Source: Rhodamnia argentea
Taxonomy: Eukaryota; Streptophyta; Magnoliopsida; Myrtales; Myrtaceae
Assembly: GCF_020921035.1 (NCBI RefSeq)
Contig: NC_063151.1
Span: 7,626,001 to 7,690,000 of the forward strand
Direction: 5' to 3'
Length of the DNA: 64,000 nucleotides
Both the position numbers and the translations under genes were made by a program. This document shows positions 48,815-59,880 of the stretch, one piece after another (the first letter of the stretch is position 1; the number at the start of each line of letters is the position of its first letter). Below the pieces are notes generated by a model. The model saw only the letters and a program-made list of their open reading frames with translations, made no database searches and was not told the origin of the DNA.

Positions 48815-50296
48815 ATGGCCGCGACGACGAGCATGTTGGTGAAGCTTTCGATGCTCTTCAATCTCTTGTCCACCTCGCGCTTGGGACTTTGGTCGAATCA
48901 GGAGCACGTGAGGGCGTTCCCGCCGACGTGCGACCGCATCGAGTGCCCAAGCTTCGACGTCGTGCACGTGGGCGACGGCTACGAGATCCGCCGCTACAAC
49001 TCCACTGTGTGGATGTCCACTGCCCCCATCCCCGGCATCTCTCTCGTCGAAGCCACTCGCTCCGGCTTCCGCCAGTATGATCCTTACATCTTCATTTATC
49101 AGTTTAATAATTTCTATTGCCACTCCCATGTCCAGTTCATGTCGTGATTGAGTCGGATCGAGGCGTGCACTCGTGTCGAGAATTGCAATCCTTGTTTTGT
49201 TTTGTTTTGCTAGCTTGTACCGTATGGTATAGATCTTAAGATTCTAGAACACATTCCTCACTCGTTTAAGTTATAATTCCTCCTATTTAGCTTAGGCGGA
49301 AATCTATGGCGATGGTGTGCGAGGAAAGTGCCCTCAAGAGTGATGCCCAGAACGCCTGTTGGCCTAAATTAAGTGAAAAAGGGTCTGCAGAATCCTACAT
49401 AAATCATCGGTGTTGTCGGATTATCTTTGGAACGGATTGAGGAATTTACATGTCGTAGCCCTTGTGGCCATCATTTTCGTGTTTTTCGGCTTCCCTTTGA
49501 TTGAAATTGGTTTCCTCAAATTAGCCTAGGTTCATGCGTGAGAGAGCTCTGATGTGTCTATTAGAAAGTCGTGCGACTTCTATTTCTGTAATGGTTCGCA
49601 CGTATTGACACAGTATTGCGTTCGCATGTAATTCGATAGTATTGTTGGGGATCGAAACTTTTGGATGACTGAAGATAAGATTTCACATTTTTGTCAGTCA
49701 TCTTTTCCTCATTCAATCTGTCTTGTTGATCAAAGTTTCGATTGGGATAGGATTGAATCGATTTAGCCATTCACATGAAACTCCTTAGTGAAACATATAG
49801 CTGAGAATTAGACCTCCGTTTTCTGTCTAAACATCCCGCCTAATCGATTCTCAGGCTATTTGACTACATACAAGGTAAGAACAGCTATGAAAAACAGATA
49901 GAGATGACGGCACCAGTGATCACCGAGGTCTCTCCAAGCAACGGCCCTATTTGCGCGTCCTCATTTGTGGTGAGCTTCTATGTCCCGAAAGAGAACCAAG
50001 CCAACCCGCCCCCAGCGGAAGGCCTCCATGCTCAGAGGTGGAAGCCCACGTATGTCGCCACTAGACAGTTTGGAGGATTCGTCGCTGACTCTGATGTTGC
50101 AGTGGAGGCAGCTGCCTTGGAAGCCAGCCTTAGCGGCACTACTTGGGCTAAAGCCATCGAGAAGAGCCGAGAGAAAGAGAGCAGCGCTGGCGCCTCGGTT
50201 TACACAGTCGCCCAGTATAATTCTCCGTTCGAGTTCGATGACAGAGTGAATGAGATATGGATGCTGTTCGACATGGAAGACGCTTCCTCTGTATGA
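48815..50296 (+). CDS. SOUL heme-binding family protein
   Basis: Two exons, 48815-49074 and 49855-50296, join at a CA|G codon to give 233 residues. The N-terminus has a hydrophobic segment (MLVKLSMLFNLLS) that could be a signal peptide or anchor. The SOUL/HBP domain starts at about residue 40 with CPSFDVVHVGDGYEIRRYNS and VWMSTAPIPG. It continues after the intron with LFDYIQGKNSYEKQIEMTAPVITEV, the family's most conserved block, and ends YNSPFEFDDRVNEIWMLF. Such proteins bind heme or porphyrins; plant members occur in cytosol, plastids and outside the cell. The start chosen is the ATG in GCCATGG context; an upstream in-frame TTG is ignored. Related to Arabidopsis At1g17100/At1g78450-type proteins, from memory. 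Confidence 0.9.
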
Positions 50297-50849
50297 ATCA
50301 GAGAGTGAAGGATAGAGAAGTATCTCTAGTTTTTCACATATAACTTTGAGTTTAGTGGGGGAACTTGCACAGCTGCCATGTGACATCCTACTTTGATGTG
50401 TCCTGGATATTTGATCTCTTCTTCAATTGAGGTCAATAATTACCAACTATCCTATGAAATTACCAACTTTCGTTTGAGTGACTTTTCAACTTTACTACGG
50501 TTAAGTTATCAATAGTTTAGGTTACTAACCTCTCAATCGAGTTACTTACCAATGTTTATTTGTTACCCCATCGATTATATGAAAATAAAAGTTGTATAAG
50601 GTAATATAGAATCCACTAATTTGCCAAATTACGAACAGTATTTTAGTACTTACGCACGTTTATTGAAATTTGTCAGCATGAAAAATTTGGGGAGGCTATT
50701 GTGCATAAGTACTCGAATGAAATGTAAAGGAAAGGGCATGTCCAAGCATTTCCGGATAAAATGATACTGTAAATCTCAACCTTTTTATTACAAAAAAAGG
50801 AGTAAGAATACACGATGTCTGAACTAAAATTCGTATGCATAAGCGAAAA
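50297..50849. other. Spacer between convergent SOUL and VQ genes
   Basis: This holds the 3' ends of both genes. Phrases such as 'aattaccaac' recur within 50,435-50,600, but no clean repeat ends were found. Confidence 0.4.
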
Positions 50850-51182
50850 CTAGGATTGAGCCCACAGCCATAGCTGGTGCAGCTCATCATCCACAGAAGG
50901 CATCTCCTTCATCAACCTGTTGAACGATTCGTCCCTGCACAGCGACGCATTTGTTCGCTGAACCGTCTCAAAACGGCTCCGCTCCGGGATGGCTCTTTGT
51001 CCGCCTCCTTCAGAAGAGCGGTGGAAGAGGTTGTCCGCTGACTTTGGCGAAACGGCAACCGTGGAATCCTTGCCGGTCAGCTTCTGGACAACGGATTTGA
51101 AGCTGGCCGCGTCGGTTTCGATGTGCTGAGTGTTTATGATCACCACCTTAACCGGGTACGCATCTCCTCCTCTGCCCGACAT
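50850..51182 (-). CDS. VQ-motif transcriptional co-regulator, small
   Basis: An intronless 110-residue protein. Residues 28-37 are FKSVVQKLTG, an exact match to the plant VQ signature FxxhVQxhTG, which binds WRKY transcription factors. The preceding VKVVIINTQHIETD is typical of the small VQ1/VQ10 group. The C-terminus is Ser/Arg-rich and ends DELHQLWLWAQS. A TATAAATA on the minus strand (plus 51,308-51,315) lies about 125 bp upstream and is a likely TATA box. VQ proteins of this type are often induced by stress or pathogens. It is convergent with the SOUL gene. Confidence 0.88.
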   Translation of the reverse strand: MSGRGGDAYPVKVVIINTQHIETDAASFKSVVQKLTGKDSTVAVSPKSADNLFHRSSEGGGQRAIPERSRFETVQRTNASLCRDESFNRLMKEMPSVDDELHQLWLWAQS

Positions 51183-52180
51183 TGCTGAAAGACCTTTCTT
51201 GGGACGGTGTAATATAAAACGCGAGAAGATGAAGGTCGAGAACGAGAAATCTTCCGCTTCTGCTATGAATGTGGTTCGGAACGCTTCCTCTTGGCTTGCG
51301 TTCCTCTTATTTATAAGTTGGACGACTGAACCGCGGGGGAGAAACAGCCAAAGGAAGCTATTTCACGTACGATCTTTAAGAGAGTTTGAAAAAATGGAGG
51401 GGTCTACTTAATACCGGGGACATAAGTTGACCACTGCAGTCATTTCAGTTGAATTTTAAGCAGCAGTCTAGAAGGACCAGAAGAGACAGAGGAGAGAAAT
51501 TGGGTCAAAATTAACGTTAAAGAAAGGAAACAGTCAACGGGCGTGCATGCACATGGGGGTTGATCTCATCAATCATCGAGAGAAGAACAATCAATCTCAA
51601 GACGAGCGAGAAAGACAAGTCAAACCCGACGACCAAACACAGGCAAAGACCAGTCAGCCCAAAAGGCGAGACACTCGTCATATTTGGGTTGCGTGCGATA
51701 TCAAAGTCCGACAATCGGGCACAAAAATGCTCTACGGTGAATTTGTCCCTCATATGTATATCGATGTTATTCCTTTTCCAATGCTATTACATACATACCG
51801 TTAAACTCACTTTATTAGACGATGAGAATAAAACTAACTAGATATGAAATTAGTGAGATATAACTTGTAAGTTTTTGGTAGTTATAATATATAGGGAAAT
51901 GTTTCTTTGACAGTACTATCGAGGACAGATCGATCTCAATCATAAATCTACACACTATCATCGCATGTTTTGCATAAAACACTCATTGATTGGGAGATCA
52001 CGTGGTTAGAAATAACCTGGCGATATTATCGATTATCGTACTAGAGGGACCCTAATATATACCATCCGAGAGTTGCCGGATCTGGTGCTTTCAAGTTGGA
52101 ATACGGATTCAACCGGCAATGAAGTTAGTTCCTTTTTTATTACAAATAGCAATAATATATCTATTTTCATTTCATATATG
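51183..52180. other. Upstream of the VQ gene, then intergenic
   Basis: The first 200 bp belong to the VQ promoter and leader. From about 51,400 no gene or transposon end is recognisable. Confidence 0.4.
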
Positions 52181-52247
52181 TTTGGTAGATGGAGACGGAA
52201 TTGTTCGAGCCGACATTCCTTTTCGAAGGGCGGAATCAAATCGTATA
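52181..52247 (+). other. Short plastid psbB-like fragment
   Basis: The plus strand encodes LVDGDGIVRADIPFRRAES, nearly identical to a segment of the photosystem II CP47 protein (psbB) as I recall it. The match is confined to about 65 bp; the sequence on either side is unrelated. This is best explained by a small organelle DNA insertion into the nucleus, now somewhat diverged. It cannot encode a protein by itself. Confidence 0.6.
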
Positions 52248-54432
52248 GTAACTCTTAAAGAAAGGAATTATAGACTAAGGTACCATTTGATTCGTGAAAA
52301 ATGTGATGTTTTCAAAAAATATTTTTCAAAACTTCATTTTTCATGAAAATGACTATATTTTCTGATGTTTGGCTGAGACTTAAAAATAAATTGAAAAACA
52401 ATTTTCGTTGATTGGCAAGGAATTATGTTCATGGAGGTCAAGACGCGAGACCCCACATTCTTGTCTCTCTTCTTCTCTCTCTCTCTCTCTCTCTGAAATT
52501 TGGTGTATCCTTCCATGCTTAGTCCCTGCCTGATGCTTCCATGTGCCTCCCATCTGATTCCCATCCACCCAATGGGCCATACTTATGTTATGTTTAACGC
52601 ACCCTCTTTCTCTCTCTCTCTCTCGATCTCGATCTCGACGAGCCGAACGACGATGTGGGGACATGATCATCTGAGCTCTCCAACCCCACACACAAGACTC
52701 ATCGACCTTTCCTCTGTTTTTATTGGGGATTGCATGCATGAACAATGCCAATAGAAACAAATGCACGCGAAACCAAAACTAAGAAATTGGTAGAGAAAAG
52801 GAACATCAGTTAAATATGAAGGGCTCCCATGCATAGTTTTCTTGGAGCATGTAGCCTTCCCATGTTGGGGCCAACTTAACTTTCCTAAGTTTTATATTGT
52901 TGTTAGTACTTCAATGTGGTTTCACCGAGCACAGAGCAGGTCCTTCGGGGGTCCTACACGGTAGTTGGCAGTTTTTTCGGGTGGAGTCGGTTGGTCTTCG
53001 AATCATTTGAGTCGATTTTGCGAAGATCGAGACTTGCATGTCAAGCATAACCAGTGAAGGTTCCATGCTCTATAGGCGTAGAAATTCATAAATTACAGGC
53101 GTAACGGGCCAAGTTGAGACTATCCTCGATAATGCAAAAGATAAGAAAATTCTGCCCTTTTGGCAGGCATGTGGCCACTTGACCTTGATGCTGCATGGCA
53201 AAAATATTGCAGTCAAATGTTATGGTCCTCTGGGTTCCTCTCTTCTGCACATGATGGACGGTGATCATTACCCTACTGCGAATATTTATTCATTTTTGCA
53301 GAAGAAAAGCACTCGAATATCTTGAGATAACAAAGTAAAAACCCTAAAACAAGAACACCCATCTCGTCAGTATCACGAAGTAGAGACTTGAGAACATGCA
53401 CAACATGCACTTGAGGGAAAAAAAAAAAAAAAGAGGAGAATCTGTAGTTGATTATATAAAACAACCAGCAACTACCTTACATTGATTACACATGAAGTCA
53501 GATTGTGAGACGCAGCATATCTCTCAAACCCAACTGATAACAATGGGTGTTTTAACTGTTGAAAAGGTTGAGAATCGGGAATCAAATCAGCAACATACAA
53601 CTGCCGGCGGAGGGACTTGTTAATCATCAACAACATGAACATGAGCAAGGGAGACGAGACGAGGAGAACTTTGAGATTTACAATAAGGTGGGGAGGCTGA
53701 CAATAATGGAGATACCAAATCTTTGAGGGTAGCCAAAATTAATCAAGGGTAAAAAAGCATGTGAGGCACCATGTGGACACGTGAGTTCATGAGTATTATT
53801 ATGCGCGAAAGAAGGCACGAAATCTTCGCACATGAAGGGCTTCTACACCATCCTTGTCGAAGCAAAAACGATCACCTTCTTATAAATTATCTTATGTATG
53901 TATTCCACTGGACATATACAATTAGATACATCTCTTATATCATCTATAAATTTGATTATCACCAGCCGTCCCACCCACCTTTGTTGTTTTAGTGGTAACA
54001 TGTCCGAAGTTTTGTCATATTTCGAGCCTTGAATTTTTCAACCAATGTCGGCGGAATTTTTCTTTATACACAAGCTCTGTTGGAGTCAAGATGTGTGTAT
54101 GCACGAAACCACCTCTGAATATCATGTCACGATGCGGTTTATGTTCAAAAATCTCACCCGGAAGAAGCCTTTCTAGTGATGATAGTCTATGATCTAAGTG
54201 ATCAAAATCGAAAGAATCCAATGGTGCTGTAATATTTTCCATACCTGTGTTTACACGGTCGGCTAATGATTTATATAGTCTATCAATTATTTTTTCGCAA
54301 CCCAAACCGAGTAGCCTCTAAATTATGACTTTATGAGATGTCTCGATTCAAAATGATAAGCCACATATACATGCTTTAATAATGTGGATGGATATGAATT
54401 AAGGTCCTATCATGTGAAATCTCCCACCTATT
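52248..54432. other. Intergenic DNA without a recognised gene
   Basis: There are CT tracts at about 52,470-52,493 and 52,605-52,624. A minus-strand frame at 54,015-54,305 (96 residues) has a protein-like composition but no motif I know. A phrase near 52,280, 'ggtaccatttgattcgtgaaaaa', resembles one end of a miniature element with no partner end. Confidence 0.35.
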
Positions 54433-55158
54433 GGGAAAGTTGTCAAAAAAGTTCTAAACCTATTGCACTTTTGCTAATTCAATCCTAAACATTTCAATTT
54501 TGTCAATTGAGTCATAGACCTTTTCACATTTTTCCAATTAAGTCATTTGGCCAATTTCGGATGAAAATCGCTAATGTGAATCACAGTCGTCCTACCTTTT
54601 TCTGGTAATTCTAACGACGGTCCCACAGTACCCAACACCTCCACACAAGCACTACCGCACCACCGCCGCACTCGAGCTCTTTTTGCAAGTTTTCCAATTA
54701 CTTCCAATAAGCACCATCGCCCAGACTTCTTTGTCAGCTTCAACATGCATCCAAGCGTGGTCGCCGTAAAGTCGTGCCCTTAGCAGCCATCCCAATGAGA
54801 TCCAGATGACTACCTTACACGTCCCAACATGCCGTCGCACTTAATAGATTGGGCAAGGGTTGCCTCACCTGGGGCCAACGGGGAAGTGAAGCCCTGCCCG
54901 CAGCTAGTGAGGGTCGCCAATGACCCTTGACGGGACAGGAAAAAAAAAAGCAAAGGAAAAGGAAAGTAAAAATGAAAAATATTAAAAATATTGAAATAAT
55001 ATTAAAATTGTACCAATCGTGCCACATATGATGGTTAGCGTCTACATCAGCCATTTTCGGTCAAAATTGGCCGGATGGGCTCAATTGGCAAAATGTGAAA
55101 AAGCTTATGACTCAGTTAGAAAAATTGAAAGGTTTAGGACTTTTTGGATAATCTTCCC
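54433..55158. mobile_element. Mutator-like miniature element with GC-rich core
   Basis: The left end reads GGGAAAGTTGTCAAAAAAGT and the right end, reverse-complemented, reads GGGAAGATTATCCAAAAAGT. Both continue with 'CTAAACCT' and 'CAATT' blocks for well over 50 bp. The family is the one at 62,421-62,985. Flanks do not match, so the target duplication has eroded. A GC-rich core lies at 54,600-54,930. Confidence 0.6.
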
Positions 55159-56187
55159 CATTTTTATCTTATGATTCAGGAAGATGCACATCCTTTGGTT
55201 TAGGACACTCTATATGTACATATGAATATGAAAACTGAAAATTCGTCATCAACCTCTCAGACATGGCAAGAGCCAAAAAGGGAACAAAGAAAGAAAGAAA
55301 GACATATGCTTAAAGATAGGATAACCCAACATAAACTCATTGGCTCGGAAGGAACTCTTAAAGGTTCCACATACTTGTTCTTTTCTTCAAATTATGTAAG
55401 GAAAAATTGATTTGGTTCGAGTGAGGAAAAGATGAAAAACAAATAGGGATCTATCAGTTAGTGCATCCTTTATCTTTTAGTTGAGAGAAGCTTCCACTTT
55501 ATTTATTAAGGACGTTTTTTTCTAATCCCTCGTCACCGATAAGATGATCAAATATAAAACGAAACCTTTACACCTTTCGGAGCGGTCCGGAGTCATCCCA
55601 CGACGCTAAAATGAGTTATTATAAGATTAGCCTCATAATAAGCACGGAAGGAGGGATACATCACTGAGGTCATAAGTGGCAAGGTTGTGGGCCTGATTCA
55701 TCTAATGCATCGCAAATTTAAGCTATTTGATCGATCGATAGAGGAGAAAGGGGACCTCCCATTCCAGTAACTTCTGTAGGACGGTTTTGCGCAAGGAACA
55801 CGGAGAAAACCTCGACGAATAAGCCAATTTATTTAAGAGGGCCGCACCTTGAGCGGATCTCATGTCAAGTGGACCGAACAAACCGTAAGCACGGAATCGA
55901 GGGAGATTTGTCGATAAAGAAAGGTCCCTATCGCCCCAAAATGGTGCAAATTGTTGTTGAAGGGGTTAATCATCACCTAGTATGTTAGCTACCAAATGGG
56001 GGATCAAAGCTTTCGGATTAGGGCCGTGTAGTTCTCTCGGTGACAATGGTTTCCAAATGAAGATTGGAGTTCTAAGTCGGACATTGTTGCATCGAGGGAG
56101 GGAAACACGACGGTGGTCGTGTCAGCATACGATGGAGCTTCATTTTGTTTGAGGTGGGACCCTCGTATCCGGTTCGTCTCTCCCCTC
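55159..56187. other. Intergenic DNA and NCED upstream region
   Basis: No gene or transposon end is recognised. A CACGTG G-box or other ABA-response element could not be confirmed close to the start. Confidence 0.35.
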
Positions 56188-56196
56188 TATATATAT
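56188..56196 (+). promoter_or_regulatory. TATA box of the NCED gene
   Basis: TATATATAT lies 59-67 bp before the ATG and is followed by a CT-rich leader (CCTGTCTCCTCTTCACTCC). This is the usual arrangement for a plant gene with a short 5' UTR. Confidence 0.6.
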
Positions 56197-56254
56197 TGCC
56201 CACCTGTCTCCTCTTCACTCCTCACTCCTCTTATCCCCCAGTTCGTGCACTAGC

Positions 56255-58068
56255 ATGGCTCGAATTGCAGCCGCCACATGGGTCAATTACTCCTCTCCCC
56301 CATTCCCAACTAAGTCTTCTTCTTCACCTTCGGTTGAATTGGGCTTCAATGGGCCCAGGAAAAACCCCGGCGGAATCACTTGCTCTCTCCGAACGCCCCC
56401 CAAACTCCTCCTCCCCAAGAAATCTTCGACACCCCAACCGTCGACGACCGCCGTTGCCGCTCCTCCCTCCACTTCGAAGCCTCGTAGCGAAGAAACTCCG
56501 GCACAATGGAACTTGTTACAGAAACTCGCGTCCATGGCCTTAGACGCCGTTGAGAACGCCCTCGTCTCCCATGAGCTCGAGCACCCGCTCCCCAAGACGT
56601 CCGACCCGCGGGTCCAAATCTCCGGCAACTTCGCTCCCGTGCCCGAGCAGCCCGTCCAACGCTCGCTCCCTGTGGCCGGACAGATCCCTGATTGCATCCG
56701 AGGCGTGTACGTGCGGAACGGGGCCAACCCGCTCTATCAGCCGGTTGCTGGCCACCACTTGTTTGACGGCGACGGCATGATCCATGCAGTCCATTTTTCT
56801 GATGGCTCCGCCAGCTATGCCTGCCGCTTCACCAAGACACACCGCTTTGTCCAAGAGCGGGCCCTCGGTCGCCCGATCTTCCCCAAGTCCATTGGCGAGC
56901 TCCATGGCCATTTTGGCATCGCCAAGCTCCTTCTTTTCTACGCACGAGGGGCCTGCGGCCTCCTCGACCACGGCCACGGCATTGGTGTTGCCAACGCGGG
57001 CCTCGTCTACTTCAATGGCCGCCTGCTCGCCATGTCGGAGGACGACCTGCCCTACCATGTCCGCGTCTCTGCCGCCGGAGACCTCGACACCGTCGGCCGT
57101 TACGACTTCGGCGGCCAGCTGGACTCCACGATGATTGCCCACCCAAAGCTCGACCCCGTCTCAGGCGAGCTCTTTGCCCTCAGCTATGACGTCGTCCGAA
57201 AGCCCTACCTCAAGTTCTTCCGCTTCTCGCCGGACGGGAGGAAGTCGCCAGACGTTGAGATCCCCCTCGCGGAGCCGACGATGATGCATGACTTCGCGAT
57301 CACCAAGCGGTTCGTGGTGATACCAGACCAGCAAGTGGTGTTCAAGCTGAATGAGATGGTCCGCGGTAGATCTCCAGTGATCTACGACAAGGTCAAAACG
57401 CCGAGGTTTGGAATCATGGACAAGTACGCCAGCGACGCATCCGGAATCCGGTGGATCGACGTGCCGGACTGCTTCTGCTTCCACCTCTGGAACGCCTGGG
57501 AAGAGCCGGAGAGCGATGAGGTCGTCGTGATCGGCTCGTGCATGACGCCACCGGACTCGATCTTCAACGAGCAGGACGAGAGCCTGAAGAGTATCTTGTC
57601 CGGAGATCAGGCTCAATCTGAAGACTGGCAAGTCGAAGCGGCGTCCGAATCATATACGACGGGAGGGAGCAAGTGAACTTGGAGGCGGGAATGGTGAACC
57701 GGAACAGGCTCGGGAGGAAAACCCGGTTCGCGTACCTGGCCCTGGCCGAGCCATGGCCGAAGGTGTCGGGGTTTGCGAAGGTGGACCTGGCGACGGGGCA
57801 AGTCCGCAAGTTCATGTACGGAGAGCAGAGGTACGGCGGCGAGCCCATGTTCCTGCCGAGGGAGGCGAGCTCAGGGAGTGGGGGAGAGGACGACGGGTAC
57901 GTGTTGGCGTTCGTGCACGACGAGAAGGAGTGGAGGTCGGAGCTACATATCGTGAACGCCGCGACTCTGGAGCTGGAGGCGACGGTGGAGCTCCCGTCGC
58001 GAGTGCCCTACGGGTTCCACGGGACGTTCATCAGCGCCAAGGATCTGGCGAAGCAGGCTATTGATTGA
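56255..58068 (+). CDS. NCED: 9-cis-epoxycarotenoid dioxygenase (NCED), broken by two frameshifts
   Basis: An intronless GC-rich gene for the plastid enzyme that cleaves 9-cis-violaxanthin or neoxanthin to xanthoxin, the committed step of abscisic acid synthesis. Residues 1 to about 75 are a Ser/Pro/Thr-rich transit peptide. An amphipathic helix ([19 protein letters not shown]) follows, then the RPE65-type propeller ([31 protein letters not shown]). Iron-binding His residues are at 296 (MIAHPKLDP), 345 (MMHDFAIT) and 410 ([10 protein letters not shown]), two less than in maize VP14. After residue 449 one extra base near 57,600-57,602 shifts the frame, and a second near 57,661-57,667 shifts it again. 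From 57,667 the normal sequence resumes to 58,068, including the fourth His (YGFHGTF, codon 58,018). As read, translation ends at 57,676 with about 24 wrong residues. Total length would otherwise be about 603 residues, normal for NCED. Confidence 0.88.
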
Positions 58069-58411
58069 ACCAAGAAATCAAAATTGAGGAAGGAGGATTT
58101 TGCAGAGGGATGGTTTGCAAATACGTCCCCGGGAATCTTCCTCGCAGTCGCAAGAGGAACATCTACCTATTTTCGTTGGATGTTATTCGGTAGACTTGTC
58201 TTTTTACAAAATGCGGTGAGACGTGAGAGATTTTGAGGAACCAAGCTCGTAGCTTTGAGAGTAGCTTTGGTAGGACCAAGAGCTCAGCTGGTTTCAGCTT
58301 ATTCTCTCTCACTTCTCTGTTTTTTTGTTTTTTGTGTGTGTAATAACTAATAAGCACGTGACCATATTTGCACATCTTGTTTCCTCTCGGTCTTGCTCCC
58401 CGGTCATTTCT
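58069..58411. other. 3' flank of NCED
   Basis: Probable 3' UTR, with T-rich stretches at about 58,317-58,336. No other gene. Confidence 0.4.
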
Positions 58412-59339
58412 TAGGACACGCATGGCGACATTTCTACTTCAAAATCCACTTCCGACTAGAAGTTGATTTTTCTGCTTCTGCTCTAGAAGTTCATTTTTTA
58501 TCGGAGAAAATTGCTTGATAACCGAACAAGATTTCTACTTCTGGAATACAAATTCTTTTGGTAACGATTGAAAATTTCTACTTCTAGAACCTTATTAACA
58601 CAAAATCTTCTACGAAAGATTAAAGTCGGCGGTCGAAAAATTTTCGCTTCATTTTTTTTTTAAATTTCTTTAAAAATAAAATTTATTATTTACTTTTTAC
58701 TACGATTACTGGAGACGGCAACTCGGTGGCAACGGTGGGTGGCGGGCGAGGTGGTGATCGGTGGTGATGGTGGGGGGTAGCGGCGGTGGTCGCAGCGAGC
58801 GATAGGGGCCGGCGGGGGCGGAGATGATGCAGATGGCGGCTATGATGGAGGTGCGGCGGATGGCGACAGTGGTCGGCGATTGGCGGCGCGGTGGTAAGCA
58901 GCAACAATCGGCAGTGAGCGGCGACAAGACTACGAGTGGAGGTGGGAGGCTAGCGGTGGTCACGGCGGTAGTGGACGGCTAGTGGGCGGCGGTTTTGGGG
59001 GGACGATGGTCCGCGACGGTCGGCGATGGGTGGTGACGGGCAATGGTGGGCACGAAGACGTGGTTGAGAGAGAGATGTGTTGAAAATGAAAAGAGGGCGA
59101 AGTGAGAAATATTGATGTTGAGAAATTTTTACTTCTAAAAGAGAAATAACAATTTTTAACTTCTGAAATTGGCTAAAAAAACAACTTCACAAATGGAAAT
59201 TTGTTTCTGAAGTAGAAATGTAATGTTGAGTAATCAAACGGATTTTTATTTCTGAAGTTACATTACTAAACGGATTTACATTTCAGAAGCACTTATGAAG
59301 CATAAATTCATTTCTAGAAGTATTACCATACGCGCCCTA
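58412..59339. mobile_element. 928-bp inverted-repeat element with GGC-rich core
   Basis: The left end begins TAGGACACGCATGGCGACA and the right end, reverse-complemented, begins TAGGGCGCGTATGGTAATA; all differences are transitions. 'TTCTACTTCTAGAA'-type words continue inward on both sides. Between them is a 330-bp core (58,710-59,040) of GGCGGTGG-like repeats, which creates long low-complexity frames but no real protein. No clear target duplication; hAT and Harbinger types are both possible. Confidence 0.65.
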
Positions 59340-59539
59340 GCTTAAGTTCCCAGAAGCATGCCTCTAGACACCGATCATCACTAAAATACTAATTACGAGA
59401 GCGAGACGAAAAACATTGATTAAATTGAATACCTTATTTTTGAATTCTTTAATTCTATATTGTGCGACTAATATAAAGATTGATTTTTCAGTTCTAGCTT
59501 ATGAAACGGTAGACTTACCAAAATTGGTCATAAACTCAT

Positions 59540-59880
59540 TTCCTAATCCATATTTGATAAGGTGGGTTGTTATATAAGTTTTTTATATTTAGTAAATGGG
59601 TTTAGAGTGGTAAAACTCAAAATAATATGAGAATGTTAAATGGGTCCACAACTTACTTAGACTAAATTCACCTATAAAATTTGTGCCACTCGATCCATCA
59701 CCTTACCTCAATTTATGTATGAGCTTTCTAGGTTTGGTTAAACGTGAAATCGTTTGAACAATATGAGTCGAGTCAGGCATGTGTTGGGTTGAGCATGGGT
59801 CACTAGTTTGTATTGCATGGAATTAGGTCAAAACGGGTAAAATGGATTAAGTTTGGCATGACCATTTTCGAACCCACATG
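59540..59880. repeat. Dispersed repeat, copy B
   Basis: The partner of 826-1,675 in the same orientation but lacking its GC-rich middle. The shared right-hand part includes 'atgagtcgagtc', 'gtgttgggtt' and 'gaccattttc' words. Confidence 0.35.

Noticed and set aside
54015..54305. 96-residue minus-strand ORF with protein-like composition
   Set aside because: No motif, no recognisable family, no promoter or partner exon. Kept only as a note in the intergenic entry.
56540..57631. Long open frames antisense to NCED
   Set aside because: High GC content removes stop codons on the opposite strand; the sense frame has clear NCED motifs.
58686..58963. His/Pro-rich frames on the minus strand
   Set aside because: They are translations of the GGCGGTGG-type core of an inverted-repeat element.
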